Notes: generated by a model not told the origin, from the letters alone. 64,000 nucleotides of DNA from Aporrectodea caliginosa (GCA_020284085.1 JACEVL010000461.1:652001-716000); one strand, 5' to 3'; shown: positions 43,938-56,369, numbered from the stretch's first letter. Made by a program: numbers and translations.

Positions 43938-44773
43938 TGTGACGATTTTGCTCCGTGGGTATATTACTTTTTTGTTGACGATTTAATTAGAACCGGATGA
44001 CCGTAGTATTAAGCTAACAATGTACCTAGTGACTGTCTGTACGTGATAACCTCTAACCTCGTGTTTGTCTGCGCTCTATGAACCTCGCAGCGTGTTATTT
44101 GAACTTGATAAACTTTAGGCGCACTGATTAAACTAGACAGACGGCTAGACAGACGGCTAGACAGACGGCTAGACAGACGGCTAGACAGAAGGCTAGACAG
44201 AAGGCTAGACAGGAGGAAGATCAGACAAAGAAATCGCGCCTTAAAAGAATATAAATAAGGCTTCGTTCACTTCAGTTAAGTCAAGTCAGTAGTAGCCGGG
44301 TCTCTAGTCAAGTCAGTAGTAGCCGGGTTTTGGTCGATGAAGTTGAATCAGTCAGTAATAGCCGGGTTTCTAGTCGATGCAGTAAATCGATAGGAGTTAA
44401 GATCTGTTTCATTACGTTTCCGCGCTGTACGTTGACATTTACTCCGAGCGTGAAGTTCTCTTTGTTCGGTTATTATGTTTAACCAATGGACATGGATTGT
44501 CAAGATTATCTTTCTTCATTTGATGTGTGAAATATAACACCTTTTGTTTTCTTCGAATGGAATACAATCAATCAATTTCAACACAGCAGTCGTTACATTT
44601 TATTGAATCTCAGGCTGACCGCTTGAGCCTTACTCAAGTCGACATATGTGCAGTACTAAGGTTGCGGATCCTGGGTTAACTTATACCTTAGTCCAGTTGT
44701 TTTATCATTAATCAAACAAAGAAACAAACAGTGACAATTATTAACTTTTACACTCGGCCGGAGAATCGTCACA
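43938..44773 (+). repeat. LTR-B 5' LTR
   Basis: 836 bp. It contains a 12-bp tandem repeat (AGACGGCTAGAC type, about six units at 44135-44212) and three GTCAGTARTAGCCGGGT repeats at 44285-44375. It differs from the 3' LTR by one 12-bp unit, a 5-bp indel and roughly eight substitutions. Confidence 0.93.
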
Positions 44774-44776
44774 AAG

Positions 44777-44794
44777 TGGTACTCTCGAAGTGGG
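44777..44794 (+). promoter_or_regulatory. LTR-B primer binding site
   Basis: TGGTACTCTCGAAGTGGGG begins three bases after the LTR. The tRNA is not identified. Confidence 0.55.
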
Positions 44795-45068
44795 GTAAGA
44801 AGTTGTGATTTATTTGAAATTGATTGCTGTATCTGAGCATTTTCTTGCTACGAAATGGATTTGGAGAGAACAAGACATTATACGCTTTTGGATGAAGCCT
44901 CTTCACTTGACCGTCCAGAAATTTCGACGCCTGTGGAGAAAGAAACGACGAAAACGTCGGAAAAATATAAAATGGAGTCACATAAAGTTTGGGTAAGTAC
45001 GGACATGGATTTCTTTGATCGTCCAATAGCGGACCGTTCAGAAAAGAAACCGGTTGTAGGTACGAATA

Positions 45069-46532
45069 TTGATGGGTATGGACTCAAGATTTGCAGATGA
45101 ACTCAGTGGTTTAATTGGCAACAGGAAAACACTAATGAAACCTGGAAAATTTGATCGAATTGGGTCTTTGGAATCATTTCTGACGCAATTTGAAGTTTGT
45201 GCTCGACATAATAAATGGACGAGTGCAGACAAAGTGGATTTTCTACGATGTGCATTGGACAAAGCGGCAACACAACTCTTATGGGATTTTGGTGCTAAAG
45301 AGGATGCCAGTTATGAACAGTTGGTTGAGCGACTCAGACAGCGTTATGGTGCAGAAGGTCAGTCGGAGACATATCGAGCACAGCTATACTACAGACGACA
45401 GAGAACAGATGAAAGTTTGAGTGACTTACTCCATGACATTCGTCGGTTAGTTGTTCTTGCATATCCAGTACCTTCTAGTGAAACAACGGAAATTGTTGCT
45501 CGAGATGCTTTTCTCGAAGCGATCAGGGATCGCGAGTTGTCTCTTAAAGTGCGCGAAAAAGAACCAAGGATGATAGATGAAGCGTACCGGATGGCCTTGC
45601 GGCTGAGCGCGTATCAACAGATGTCTGATAACGATGATCGTCGACGACCACCTAATCGTGTTCGAGGAACACAAGGGATCGAGACGGGCACGGAGATACA
45701 AACGCAACTTGATAGCTTTTTCTCAGCTCAGCGGAAGTGGCAGCAGCAATTAGAGGAGAAACTTTCAAGACAATTGGAAGAATTAAGTAGCAATCGTCCT
45801 CCGATAAATCAGAATACACAACCATCCGTCTCTTGGACTAATCCAAACACACGATACTCCGTCGTGAGGAATAACGGACGTGATCGAGCCTGTTTCAATT
45901 GTGGCCGTTCTGGTCACTTGGCTCGTCAATGCCGTCAGCGACGCGGAAGGCCTGGTCCTGCTGCGCGCGAGGAAACATCAGATCCCTCGATGGTAAATAC
46001 AGAGGAGGCTATCGTCACAAATCACACTACGCATCAGCAACCACGGATTATTACGGATAATGCTATCTACATACGAGCTACTATCCATGGACGGTCCCGG
46101 ATGTGTCTTATTGATACCGGCTCTGAAGTAAGTATCATACCATCTGGCTATATTGAAGGGCTACACTTGCAACCCAGCTCGCATATTCTGTTGGCTGCAA
46201 ATGGCACAGGGATAAGAGTCTTGGGAGAATTGGTTGTCCCACTGAAATTTTGGCCTGGTTTTGATTTGCCCACTCGTTTTCTTGTTTCTGATCAAGTTTG
46301 TGAGGTGATGCTCGGTATGTCATGGCTTAGACAGCATCGGTGTCACATCGGTTTTGGAATTGGTGCACTTTTTGTTGGAAGGAGGCGCATTCCATTGGTA
46401 AAGGGCAATGGCTCCTCATGGTGTCGGCGTGTAGTTGTTGCAGAAGAGATGGTGGTGTCTCCTCGATCTCAATGTGATGTGCTTTCTAAAACTCTATATA
46501 GCAATCTTCTGTTACCGCACCGGCGCGGATGA
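45069..46532 (+). CDS. LTR-B Gag-protease
   Basis: 487 codons. Residues 20-190 form a Gag core (KFDRIGSLESFLTQFEVCAR, LRCALDKAATQLLWDF, YRAQLYYRRQRTDESLSDLL). A CCHC knuckle, CFNCGRSGHLARQC, starts at residue 275. The protease has LIDTGSEVSII with catalytic Asp at residue 349 and the flap-distal MLGMSWLRQHRC. An overlapping 81-codon frame starts at 44855 upstream and may be the former Gag N-terminus displaced by a frameshift. The frame breaks at 46532, where Gypsy pol would continue. Confidence 0.87.
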   Translation: MMGMDSRFADELSGLIGNRKTLMKPGKFDRIGSLESFLTQFEVCARHNKWTSADKVDFLRCALDKAATQLLWDFGAKEDASYEQLVERLRQRYGAEGQSETYRAQLYYRRQRTDESLSDLLHDIRRLVVLAYPVPSSETTEIVARDAFLEAIRDRELSLKVREKEPRMIDEAYRMALRLSAYQQMSDNDDRRRPPNRVRGTQGIETGTEIQTQLDSFFSAQRKWQQQLEEKLSRQLEELSSNRPPINQNTQPSVSWTNPNTRYSVVRNNGRDRACFNCGRSGHLARQCRQRRGRPGPAAREETSDPSMVNTEEAIVTNHTTHQQPRIITDNAIYIRATIHGRSRMCLIDTGSEVSIIPSGYIEGLHLQPSSHILLAANGTGIRVLGELVVPLKFWPGFDLPTRFLVSDQVCEVMLGMSWLRQHRCHIGFGIGALFVGRRRIPLVKGNGSSWCRRVVVAEEMVVSPRSQCDVLSKTLYSNLLLPHRRG

Positions 46533-47483
46533 CAGAAACTTCTTCTGTGGCACCTGGAGTTTATGTAGCTAGAATTGTAGTGGAGGATAAAGTAGATACG
46601 ACCCCAATTAGCGTGATTAATCTGGGTGAGCAACCCGCAAAATTTTGCAAAGATCAGATAATTGGTGAGTTGCATCCAGTTCAAAGTGGCTGAAAATGTA
46701 ACAGACGTAGGTGCGGAAAGAACTTTAGCTAAAAGTCAGGTAGTGAATGAATTGATGATAGATGTTTCTGATGAGGTGCCTGCAGATGCAAGAGAGCGAT
46801 TGGAAGATATATTGACTCAGTATATCGATGCATTCTCAGTGACGGAAAGTGATCTAGGCAAGACCACGTTGTGTGAACACAGAATAGATACGGGTCATGC
46901 ACGTCCCATTAAACGACCACTGAGAAGGCAACCATCTATCTCTCGGGATAAAAAGAGTTCTGTGGAAAAAGCTGAAGTTAAGACCGAAAAATATGAAGTG
47001 CGTAACGGTAAATTGGTTTCCCAGATTGGGTTGAGAAGGCGTGCCACTTCGATTGGATTTGTCCATATTATACTTGCACTCTTGATGGTTTTCATTCTGA
47101 TCAATCGGTCTCCTTTTTACATTATTGCTGTTAACCAGGAACCTCAGGAGAACCTAAGTAAGGAGAATCGAGCCCCATTAGACCTCGTTTTTGGACACCC
47201 TGAAGAGCAGGAAGGAGAGAGACCGACTTATTCGGCCTATGTACAAGACATGTTAGAACGCATGGAGGATGCTTATCGGATGGTGCGAGAAAGTCTTAAG
47301 AAAGCAGCTGAACGACGTAAACATAGGTATGAGTTGCGTGTCAAACCGCAGATGTTTCAAAAGGGAGAATGGGTAGATAGACCAGAAAGCCCAGACGAAG
47401 GGAGGGTCACTGAAGAAAGGCCAGTGATTCCGGTTATCGATCGGCCGCGCCGTACTATTAGACAGCCGGTGCGATTCCAGTAG
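46529..47483 (+). pseudogene. LTR-B pol remnant: RT entry fused to integrase C-terminus
   Basis: 46529-46693 reads in one frame as the Gypsy protease-RT linker (VAPGVYVARIVVEDKVD, INLGEQPAKF). The next frame, 46662-47483, begins ERLEDILTQYIDAFSVTESD with LGKTTLCEHRIDTGHARPIK, the approach to the RT fingers. The YxDD palm, RNase H and integrase DDE core are absent. About 75 unrelated residues follow, including a hydrophobic stretch IGFVHIILALLMVFILI. Then the integrase tail appears: APLDLVFGHP, YVQDMLERMEDAYRMVRESL and QKGEWV, ending RRTIRQPVRFQ. It cannot encode working polymerase or integrase. Confidence 0.82.
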
Positions 47484-47711
47484 GTGTTTACGGTCGTTTG
47501 GTGTACATTGTTTGGTCCATATGTTGTTTACTCCTTTTCGTTTATTCAGGGCGGTTGTGCCCTATTCTTTTTGTTTCATTTGAATATTCGACGGAAAGCC
47601 TATCTTTTGCAGTTGTCTAGACTGGTTGAATTGTTGCCCCTGCGTGTGACACCCGCTTTTGCACTCGATGGTTTGGTGTCGGAATTGTTTTTCTTTTTCA
47701 TTTTGGTTTGA

Positions 47712-48395
<684 letters not shown>

Positions 48396-48745
48396 TTATA
48401 TCAGACATTAATTGCAGATTTAGTTATGACGTGGAGATATTGGATAACGTCACAGCTGAAACGATTGGACCTTGATTTTTCGTTGGATTCTATTAGCCTT
48501 GTTCACCTCGTTGGATTATCTAAACATTTACGTCAACAAGATATTTTCAGTCTAGACATGTCTAGACATGACGTCATGCAGTTACGGAAATAGTAAATAA
48601 GTTTAACGGGTCAGACTGTAATTTTGTTAATCATTTGCTTTCGAGACGTTATAGAAGTTAGATGACACTTCTTGATGATTATTTGCATTCGGGAAAACTA
48701 ACTTTCTGACAACTTTGTCAAAGTTTTAATCGAACGTTTGTCTTA
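48396..48745. other. non-coding spacer in LTR-B
   Basis: No frame of note. TCTAGACATG occurs twice in tandem near 48555-48575, followed by TGACGTCATG. Confidence 0.5.
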
Positions 48746-49414
48746 ATGGAAAGTTCTACGGAAATTCAGTTGAACGAGTCCACTGAAATGGAGGCAACGG
48801 TATCCAGGAGCAGCAGAATTTACACGGTTTCATGGCCTGGAAATTTTCTTCCTTCCTCTACACAGACAGTGGAGCCGGGCGTTATGCCTTGTGCTGAATT
48901 GGAGCCGGGCGTTATGCCTTGTGCTGAATTGGAGCTGGGCGTTATGCCTTGTGCTGAATTGGAGCCGGGCGTTATGCCTTGTGCTGAATTGGAGCCGGGT
49001 GTTATGCCTTGTGCTGAATTGGAGCCGGGCGTTATGACTTGTGCTGAATTGGAGAGAGGCATTATGCCTTACTATGAAAATATCTCAGAAGCGGATTCTC
49101 TTCCAGAACTTGGAGGTTCTGATGATCTCTTGAAGGACATTTTAGAGATGCCCAGTAGCCAAGCCTTATTTCAAGGACTATTTGAACATGATCTTCTTGT
49201 GGGGAATGATTTACCGTTCAGTGCAGTGAACAACCAGGCTAGTATGGGGAGTATTTCATCAGAAGAGTTACTGCCTGTGGAGGAAAAGGATCTTCCGGTA
49301 TCCAAGGTTTTACTGATGAACATTTTCCGAGATGCCAGATGGTTAATCTCTGGAACTACTCGTCAACAAGGAATTAGACTGCTGCGTCTCCGTTTCCCTG
49401 CTTGTCCGGAGTGA
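48746..49414 (+). CDS. unrecognised LTR-B protein with 10-residue repeats
   Basis: 222 codons from ATG to stop, 3' of the ZCCHC24-like frame and 130 bases before the 3' LTR. The N-terminal 45 residues are Ser/Thr-rich. There are then six copies of EPGVMPCAEL (30-bp units at about 48872-49051) and a degenerate seventh, then an acidic C-terminal part (LPELGGSDDLLKDILEMPSS, SSEELLPVEEKDLPVSKVLL). There is no transmembrane segment and no recognised fold. It could be another captured host segment or an element-specific accessory protein. Confidence 0.5.
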   Translation: MESSTEIQLNESTEMEATVSRSSRIYTVSWPGNFLPSSTQTVEPGVMPCAELEPGVMPCAELELGVMPCAELEPGVMPCAELEPGVMPCAELEPGVMTCAELERGIMPYYENISEADSLPELGGSDDLLKDILEMPSSQALFQGLFEHDLLVGNDLPFSAVNNQASMGSISSEELLPVEEKDLPVSKVLLMNIFRDARWLISGTTRQQGIRLLRLRFPACPE

Positions 49415-49507
49415 ATCATGAGTGCAGCATTTGAATGCTACCAACCAATGGGATTGTCATCTGCTGATCCAATTGTTATTGATGATTAAGTTTACATGAA
49501 GAATTTC

Positions 49508-49544
49508 TGAGCGAGGACGCTCAACTTTTTTTGTCAGAGGAAAT
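49508..49544 (+). promoter_or_regulatory. LTR-B 3' end with polypurine-like tract
   Basis: GAGCGAGGACGCTCAAC followed by T7 and GTCAGAGGAAAT abuts the 3' LTR, a layout common in Gypsy elements with the purine-rich GAGGAAA as second-strand primer. Confidence 0.6.
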
Positions 49545-50363
49545 TGTGACGATTTTGCTCCGTGGGTATATTACTTTTTTGTTGATGATTTAATTAGAAC
49601 CGGATGACCGTAGTATTAAGCTAACAATGTACCTAGTGACTGTCTGTACGTGATAACCTCTAACCTCGTGTTTGTCTGCACTCTATGAACCTCGCAGCGT
49701 GTTATTTGAACTTGATAAACTTTAGGCGCACTGATTGAACTAGACAGACGGCTAGACAGACGGCTAGACAGAAGGCTAGACAGAAGGCTAGACAGAAGGC
49801 TAGACAGGAGGAAGATCAGACAAAGAAATCGCGCCTTAAAAGAATATAAATAAGGCTTCGTTCAGTTAAGTCAAGTCAGTAGTAGCCGGGTCTCTAGTCA
49901 AGTCAGTAGTAGCCGGGTTTTGGTCGATGAAGTTGAATCAGTCAGTAATAGCCGGGTTTCTAGTCGATGAAGTAAATCGATAGGAGTTAAGATCTGTTTC
50001 ATTACGTTTCCGCGCTGTACGTTGACATTTACTCCGAGCGTGAAGTTCTCTTTGTTCGGTTATTATGTTTAACCAATGGACATGGATTGTCAAGATTATC
50101 TTTCTTCATTTGATGTGTGAAATATAACACCTTTTGTTTTCTTCGAATGGAATACAATCAATCAATTTCAACACAGCAGTCGTTACATTTTATTGAGTCT
50201 CAGGCTGACCGCTTGAGCCTTACCCAAGTCGACATATGTGCAGGACTAAGGTTGCGGATCCTGGGTTAACTTATACCTTAGTCCAGTTGTTTTATCATTA
50301 ATCAAACAAAGAAACAAACAGTGACAATTATTAACTTTTACACTCGGCCGGAGAATCGTCACA
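49545..50363 (+). repeat. LTR-B 3' LTR
   Basis: 819 bp, shorter than the 5' LTR by one 12-bp tandem unit and one 5-bp indel. Confidence 0.93.
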
Positions 50364-50407
50364 TGTATATAGATGTATGTGTATATGTACATGTATATGT
50401 ATATACG

Positions 50408-50829
50408 TGTCACCAACTCTTTTCTTTCTTAGTTGTGACCTACCTCAAGAACTTTCCTTATCTCTACATATAAATTGCTCAACGTCTTCTAACTGTTTAA
50501 GAATTAAATTGACACAGTTCTTTGAATGTTTCTTTCTTTCTTCAAACACAGTTTAATAACAACAACTCAACTCTTGCCTTAAAACAACCGTACTACACTG
50601 TATAGTTCAAATTCACTGTCATCAGCAGTTTCTAAGTTTTGCGCGCTAACTGCACGTGTAAAAGAATCTACCGTCAGCCAATGTTTAGGCTACTTTAGGC
50701 CAAGCGCCCACGAGCCGACAGCGCAACTAAGGCCTAAGACTAAACCCGCTTAACAATCGAATACACATTATATATATATCAACATAAGGAACACCTGTGC
50801 TCATTACATATGCAAAACATTAGTTCACA
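50408..50829 (-). repeat. LTR-C 3' LTR
   Basis: 422 bp, minus-strand TGTGAACTAATG...GGTTGGTGACA. The gag-pol stop codon (TGA at 50825-50827) lies two bases inside the LTR. The first ~206 plus-strand bases are identical to 56506-56711; the remainder (U3) is not. Confidence 0.82.
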
Positions 50830-53800
50830 TTGCCTCCTTCCCTTTCTTTGGATTGAGCAAATTAAACTTAAAAATTTCAGTCAGATAAGTTAAAGGATTG
50901 TGATCGGTAAAGATGTGAACTTTAGATCCAATTATTATCTCTTTCAACTTATTTAGAGCCCAAACAATAGCATAGGCTTCTTTCTCTACAGTTGCCCATC
51001 TCTTCTGGGTGTCAGTCAATTTCTGACTTATAAATGATACAGGGCGTTCTATTCCCTTATCATCCATCTGTGTTAAAACAGCTCCTACTGCAAAATCACT
51101 GCTATCACAGTACAAATTAAAAGGTTTTCCAACATCAAAAACATATAAAACAACTTTAGAGCGTACAGCATCTTTAAGTAAATTAAATGCCTGTTGATGT
51201 CTATCAGTCCAATCAATCTTATCTGGAACATGTTTGCTTGTCAAATCAGATAGAGGCTTCGCAATCTGTGCAAAATCTTTGATAAACTGTCTATAGTAAC
51301 CAAAAAATCCAAGCAATTGCTTAACTTGTTTCTTCGTTTCTGGAGTTTTCAAATTAATTAAACTTTCAATTCTATCTGGATTCATTTGAATCGTTCCAGA
51401 ACCAACCACATGACCGATAAACTTTACCTCACTCTTACCAAAGATACATTTCTTTAAGTTCAGAGTAATGTTATGCAGTCTCATTTGCATTAAATATGCA
51501 TCTAAATGCTGTAAATGAATCTTCCAATCATCTGAATGCACAGCAATGTCATCTACATAGGGCTCAGCAAATTCATTTATAGGCTGTAAAACCATGTTAA
51601 TTGCTTTAACAAATGTTCTTCCTGAGTTGATCATTCCGAAAGGAACACGAGTAAACTCGTACAGTCCATTGTGAGTAACAAAAGCAGTTTTCCATTGATC
51701 AGTTTGCTTAACAGGACAAGTCCAGTAAGCACTTCGACAGTCAAAAATCGAGATCACATTTGATTTTCCAACTTTGTGCAAAACATCTTTCACAATCGGC
51801 ATCGGATATTTACAATCCACAGTGAACGAGTTAATGTATCTGTAGTCACAGGCAAGTCTCAGAGAACCGTCTTTCTTTTTAACAATTACCAATGGACTTG
51901 CCATTCTGCTCGAAGATGGTTTTATAATGTTGGCTTGAAGCATTTCTTTAATTTGTCGTTCAACTTCTGCTCGATAGATGAGTGGAATTCGGTAAGCCAT
52001 AAACTCTTTTTCACGAAATTCCGGTTTCAGTTCAATTTCATGTTCAACCAATGTACATAGTCCAGGCTTTTCAGAAAATCGATCAGAATATTTGTTCAGT
52101 ACTTCCAGCAATTGTTTTTGTTGAGTCAATGTCAAATGGCTAATCTGTTCAGGATCAAGATTCAGTGAGTTCTTTTCATCTTGCCAGTCATTCTTTGTCA
52201 GCAGTTCAACCACTGAACCAAAGTCTTCATCTTCTTCGACGATTAGCCCACAACTCATTGCTCTTGTAATGTACTTTCTGATTTTATTTGCGTGAATTAT
52301 CTTTCGACAATCGTCACCCATATCAATCAAATAAGAGTACTTTGATCTTCGTTGTATGACAGTACATGGACCATGCCATCGTGAAATCAGTTTATTCGTT
52401 GACGTCGGATACAACACAATAACTTTTTCACCCGGTTCAAATTCTTTATGTTTCGCTCTTTTGTTGTATTGATTCGTATACTGTAATTGCTTCTCTCGTG
52501 AATATGATTCTGCAAACAATAATGCTTTTTCCATATTTGCTTTCATGTCTTTCAAGTACTTTTCTGGTTGGATTCCAATATGAGGTGGTAAATTAATTTC
52601 TCTTGTCCAACTTTCTTTTAAAATTGCCAATGGTCCACGCGGAATCTTTCCATACACCAACATATAAGGAGCAATTCCAGTAGTTGCATTCGGTACTTCT
52701 CGTAATGCCCACACTGTAAACGGAATTACTTTATGCCATTGCCTTGGATTGTCAACAATTACATGATGGATCATTTTCTTGAATGTTTGATTCCATCTTT
52801 CTACTAATCCAGCTGCCTCTGGATGACCTGGCGTGTCAAATCTTGGACTACACCCCATTAAATTCAGAAATTCTCTTGTCAGACTCGCAGTAAAATTTGT
52901 TCCTTGGTCACTTGTGATCACAGAAGGTACACCAACGTTCATGAACAACTCCATCAAAGCATCACACACAGCTTTCGCAGTTAATGATTTCAACAGAAAC
53001 ACTGTAGGCCATCTTGTGCAAGAATCGACAATACATAAACAGTACTTGTGACCTGCAGCAGATGCTGGCTCGATTGGTCCTACACAATCCATTGTAATTC
53101 TTCTAAACGCCACATCTTCTCTTGGAATTGGAGTGATAGGAACCCTGTCCATCACCAAACTTCTTGCCTTTAACTGACATTTCTCACATGATTTGCAAAA
53201 TTTCACTATATCTCTTCTCATCTTTGGCCACGTAAAAGACAACTTTATTCGTTCTCTAGTTTTCTCTTCTCCAAGATGTCCTCCAAATACTGATTCGTGA
53301 GCCAACTCCATCACTTTCATTCGTCGCTCTTTTGGTAACACCAATTGATATATCGTTTGCTCTAATATTCGATATCTCTTGTACAGTAAGCCATTTACCA
53401 CGCAGAATTCAGATTCTTTATCTGGCGCTAAATTCCACCATGCTTTCAATGATTCATCTTGTCTCTGCTGTTCTTCGAATTTCTTTGCGTCTGCAATCTG
53501 CATCTGTTGTTCTTCATCTTTCTCATTTTCTTGAAACAAATCTGCTATCTCCACATCACATTCATTATCCTCTTTCGTTTCATTTAGATTACCATTCTCG
53601 CATGCAGCCATCTCTTGTTCACTCATCTCTGCTGTTATACCGTCTTGCATTAAACTTTGTTGATCATCACTTTCGTTTTCCTCTTCACTTGAACTTTCAG
53701 TTTCACTTTCCTCTTCGACATCTACCACTTTCTTTCGCTGACTCTGCAATCTCGTCGTTACATTCGCTTGCACATCTCCTTGTATCATTTTCACTTGTGG

Positions 53801-56205
53801 CACGGCTTTAAGTTCTGCAATGATTTCTGGATGCAACAAGAATCTTTCTGTGCTTCCCATTTTTGCAATACTAGCACACATCAATGTCACATACGGTGTA
53901 AGTGAACATTTGACTTTATGCGGAATTACCTCTTCTTCCACATCGTTACAACACAGCCTTACATCAACTTTCACCAACTTTGCAGGAATGGCATCTCCTG
54001 CCACGCATTGTAAGTTCACTTTTCCAATCTGCTCCACCTTCATGCCTTCCAGTAATTCTTCACTAATCACCGGAACCTCTGCTCCAGAATCAATCAGTGC
54101 TTTTACTTTTATTGGTTCTTTTCCTGCTGTTCCACGAATTTCTACCTCGACGTACTGCAATAACACTTTCTTCAATGCTGTACTTTCATCTCTTCCAACC
54201 ATTTCTTTCTGCATTCCATTGTGCAATAGAATTTCTTTCTGAATATCAGGTGAAAGGTGACATTTCATCACTGACTTTACTTCAGTTTCATTGTTCTGAT
54301 GTTCTGTGGCTTGACTTTCAGAATTATCAACCACTTGAATTCGATTCACCCTCGAATGTTCTTGTTTTCCATAATTTGAGGTTGTAACAGGAACTGGACA
54401 GAATTTCATCAAATGCCTGTCTGATCCACAGTTATGACAACGTTTCACCACTGCACCTCGTTGTTCGATGCTTTCTTTTCTTTTATATGGAGTAAACGAT
54501 GCATTGCCTTCTCTCGCGACAAACCTTGGTGGTGATTTGTTATATACCTGACGTTGTCTGGTCATCATCGACTCTCTATTCTCGTGAACAACCGGAGAAT
54601 TTGGTTTCACTTCTGCACCTCTGAACTGATTTCCTGTTTCTTGATTGCTCTTCCAATGAAAACCAAAATTTGGAGTGAACTGTTGATTTCTTTTTACATT
54701 GGGTACAAAACCAAAACTTGTCTTATTCGGAATTGCCAAACCAATTCGATTATTAACATGAATGTCTGCTAGGTCTGCCACAACACTAGCTTCGTAACAA
54801 TCAGTTCCTTCCTTCGACAACACAAACTGTAGTGGACCTGGTGGTAGTGATTCTTTCAACTTATCCGCCACTAATAAATCAAACAGCTTCTCAAAATTCT
54901 TTTCCACTTTGCGACTTTTCACATAATAGTTCAGCAAGTTCTTCAGCCTAGCTGTAAACATTGTATACGTTTCTTCAGCTGTCTTCTTCGCATCAATAAA
55001 CTTCGATCTGTACTCTCTCGGTGTCAACTTGAATTCTTTTAACAAGTGCTGTTTCACGATCTCATAATCGTCTAAATCAGCGAATGACAATCTGTTTAGA
55101 ACAGTTCTAGCTTTCGGAGTCATCAATGGCAATAGTAACTTCACCCAGAATTGTTCTTGCACATTGAAACTACGAAACGCATTCTCAACCGTTTCGAAAT
55201 ATAATGGCACCTCCATCATATCGTTTGGCATTTTGGGTAACACATGTTTCATGGCATCACCAATTTTCTTTATTTTAGACACCATCGTTTCACTTTCTTC
55301 TTGTTTCCTTTTCTGTTCTTCTCGTTCTTCTTGCCTTCTTTGTTCTTGTGCTTCTCTATTTCGCTTCTCCTCTTTGAGTTGTGCTTCTTTTAATGCTATT
55401 TTTTGTTGTTCCAACTTTAAACGTTCTTGTCTTTCCGCTTCCGCCTTCTCCATGCTTTCTTTCTGTAATTTCAGTTCTTCTTGTCTAACCTCTTCTGCTC
55501 GCTCCAACTCTGAAATTCGCACTTTTTCCTTTTCTTCTTCACGTAGTCTCTTCTCTTCAATCTGTTGCTGACGTATCTCTTCGTCACTTTTCCGCGCCTT
55601 TTCAAATTCAATCATCTGCTCTAATCTTCTCCTTTCAGCATCTTCTCTATCTTTTCTCAATTGCTCTAATTGAATTTCAAATTGCTGCCTTTGCAATTCT
55701 TCTTTCTCTCTTTGAAGACGTAATTCTTCCTGTCGCATTTCTTTCTTTCTTGTCTGACACGCTCTGCTTCTTCTCTTCGTTTCTCCTCTCTTTCTTTCTC
55801 TTCTTGTCTTACACGTTCTGCTTCTTCTCTTCGTTTCTCCTCTCTTTCTTTCTCTTCTTGTCTTACACGTTCTGCTTCTTCTCTTCGTTTCTCCTCTTTT
55901 TCTTTCTCTTCTTGTCTCCGTTTCTCCTCTCTTTCTTCTTTCATCATCATCCACTGCATCATCATCTCCATAGACATAAGTCCAGGCGGTTTTTCAATAA
56001 CCTTTTCCACAGCACCGCCGACAGCACCTTCTTCTTCTTCTGCTTCTTCTTTAAGCCAGACTTCAGCTAGCGCTTCTAGCATGTCCTCACGTGACATATC
56101 TTCCAGTTTCTCTTCTTCAAAACCAGCCTTCAACAAGCGCTGTTTTAATCTTTCAGAAGACATCTTCTTCAGTTCTGCTTGTTTCTTGACACTTAATTTC
56201 TCCAT
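50825..56205 (-). CDS. LTR-C Gag-Pol polyprotein (one frameshift)
   Basis: The natural start is the ATG at 56205 (MEKLSVKKQAELKK...). That frame shifts at about 55745, within the KRREEAERVRQ coiled-coil repeats, into the 1709-codon frame ending at 50825. Numbering from 55954: coiled coil 60-220; SCAN-like Gag about 245-400 (LLKEFKLTPREYRSKF); CCHC knuckle at 506; protease LIDSGAEVPVIS with Asp 622; integrase HHCC about 905-940 and DDE core from Asp 956 (MDCVGPI, TSDQGTNF, HPEAAGLVERWNQTF); then RT with YVDD at 1466-1469, and RNase H (LYCDSSDFAVGAVLTQ, TDHNPLTYL). The RNase H ends early, without its usual C-terminal segment. Apart from that and the frameshift it is complete. Confidence 0.9.
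50833..50851 (-). promoter_or_regulatory. LTR-C polypurine tract
   Basis: The minus strand reads AAAGAAAGGGAAGGAGG just before the LTR start. It overlaps the last codons of gag-pol. Confidence 0.75.
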
Positions 56206-56369
56206 CTTACTTCTTTACTTCAGTGCTGTCCTTTCTGGAAAACACGAGTTTTCTTTTGTGTTTGAAGTATTGGGGATTGTTCTTTGTTTGATAACAACAA
56301 ACTTTTATACCTTTGTCGTTGAGGCTTTCGTTGTCGTAGATTTACCAATGATTTGAATGCGTATTCACC

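Noticed and set aside
48820..49062. Minus-strand 80-codon repeat frame (SNSAQGITPG)
   Set aside because: Antisense of the 30-bp tandem repeats. The plus-strand frame extends well beyond the repeats and is the better candidate.
53332..55571. Several plus-strand frames of 96-159 codons
   Set aside because: All are antisense to the LTR-C gag-pol frame, whose protease, integrase and RT motifs are unambiguous.
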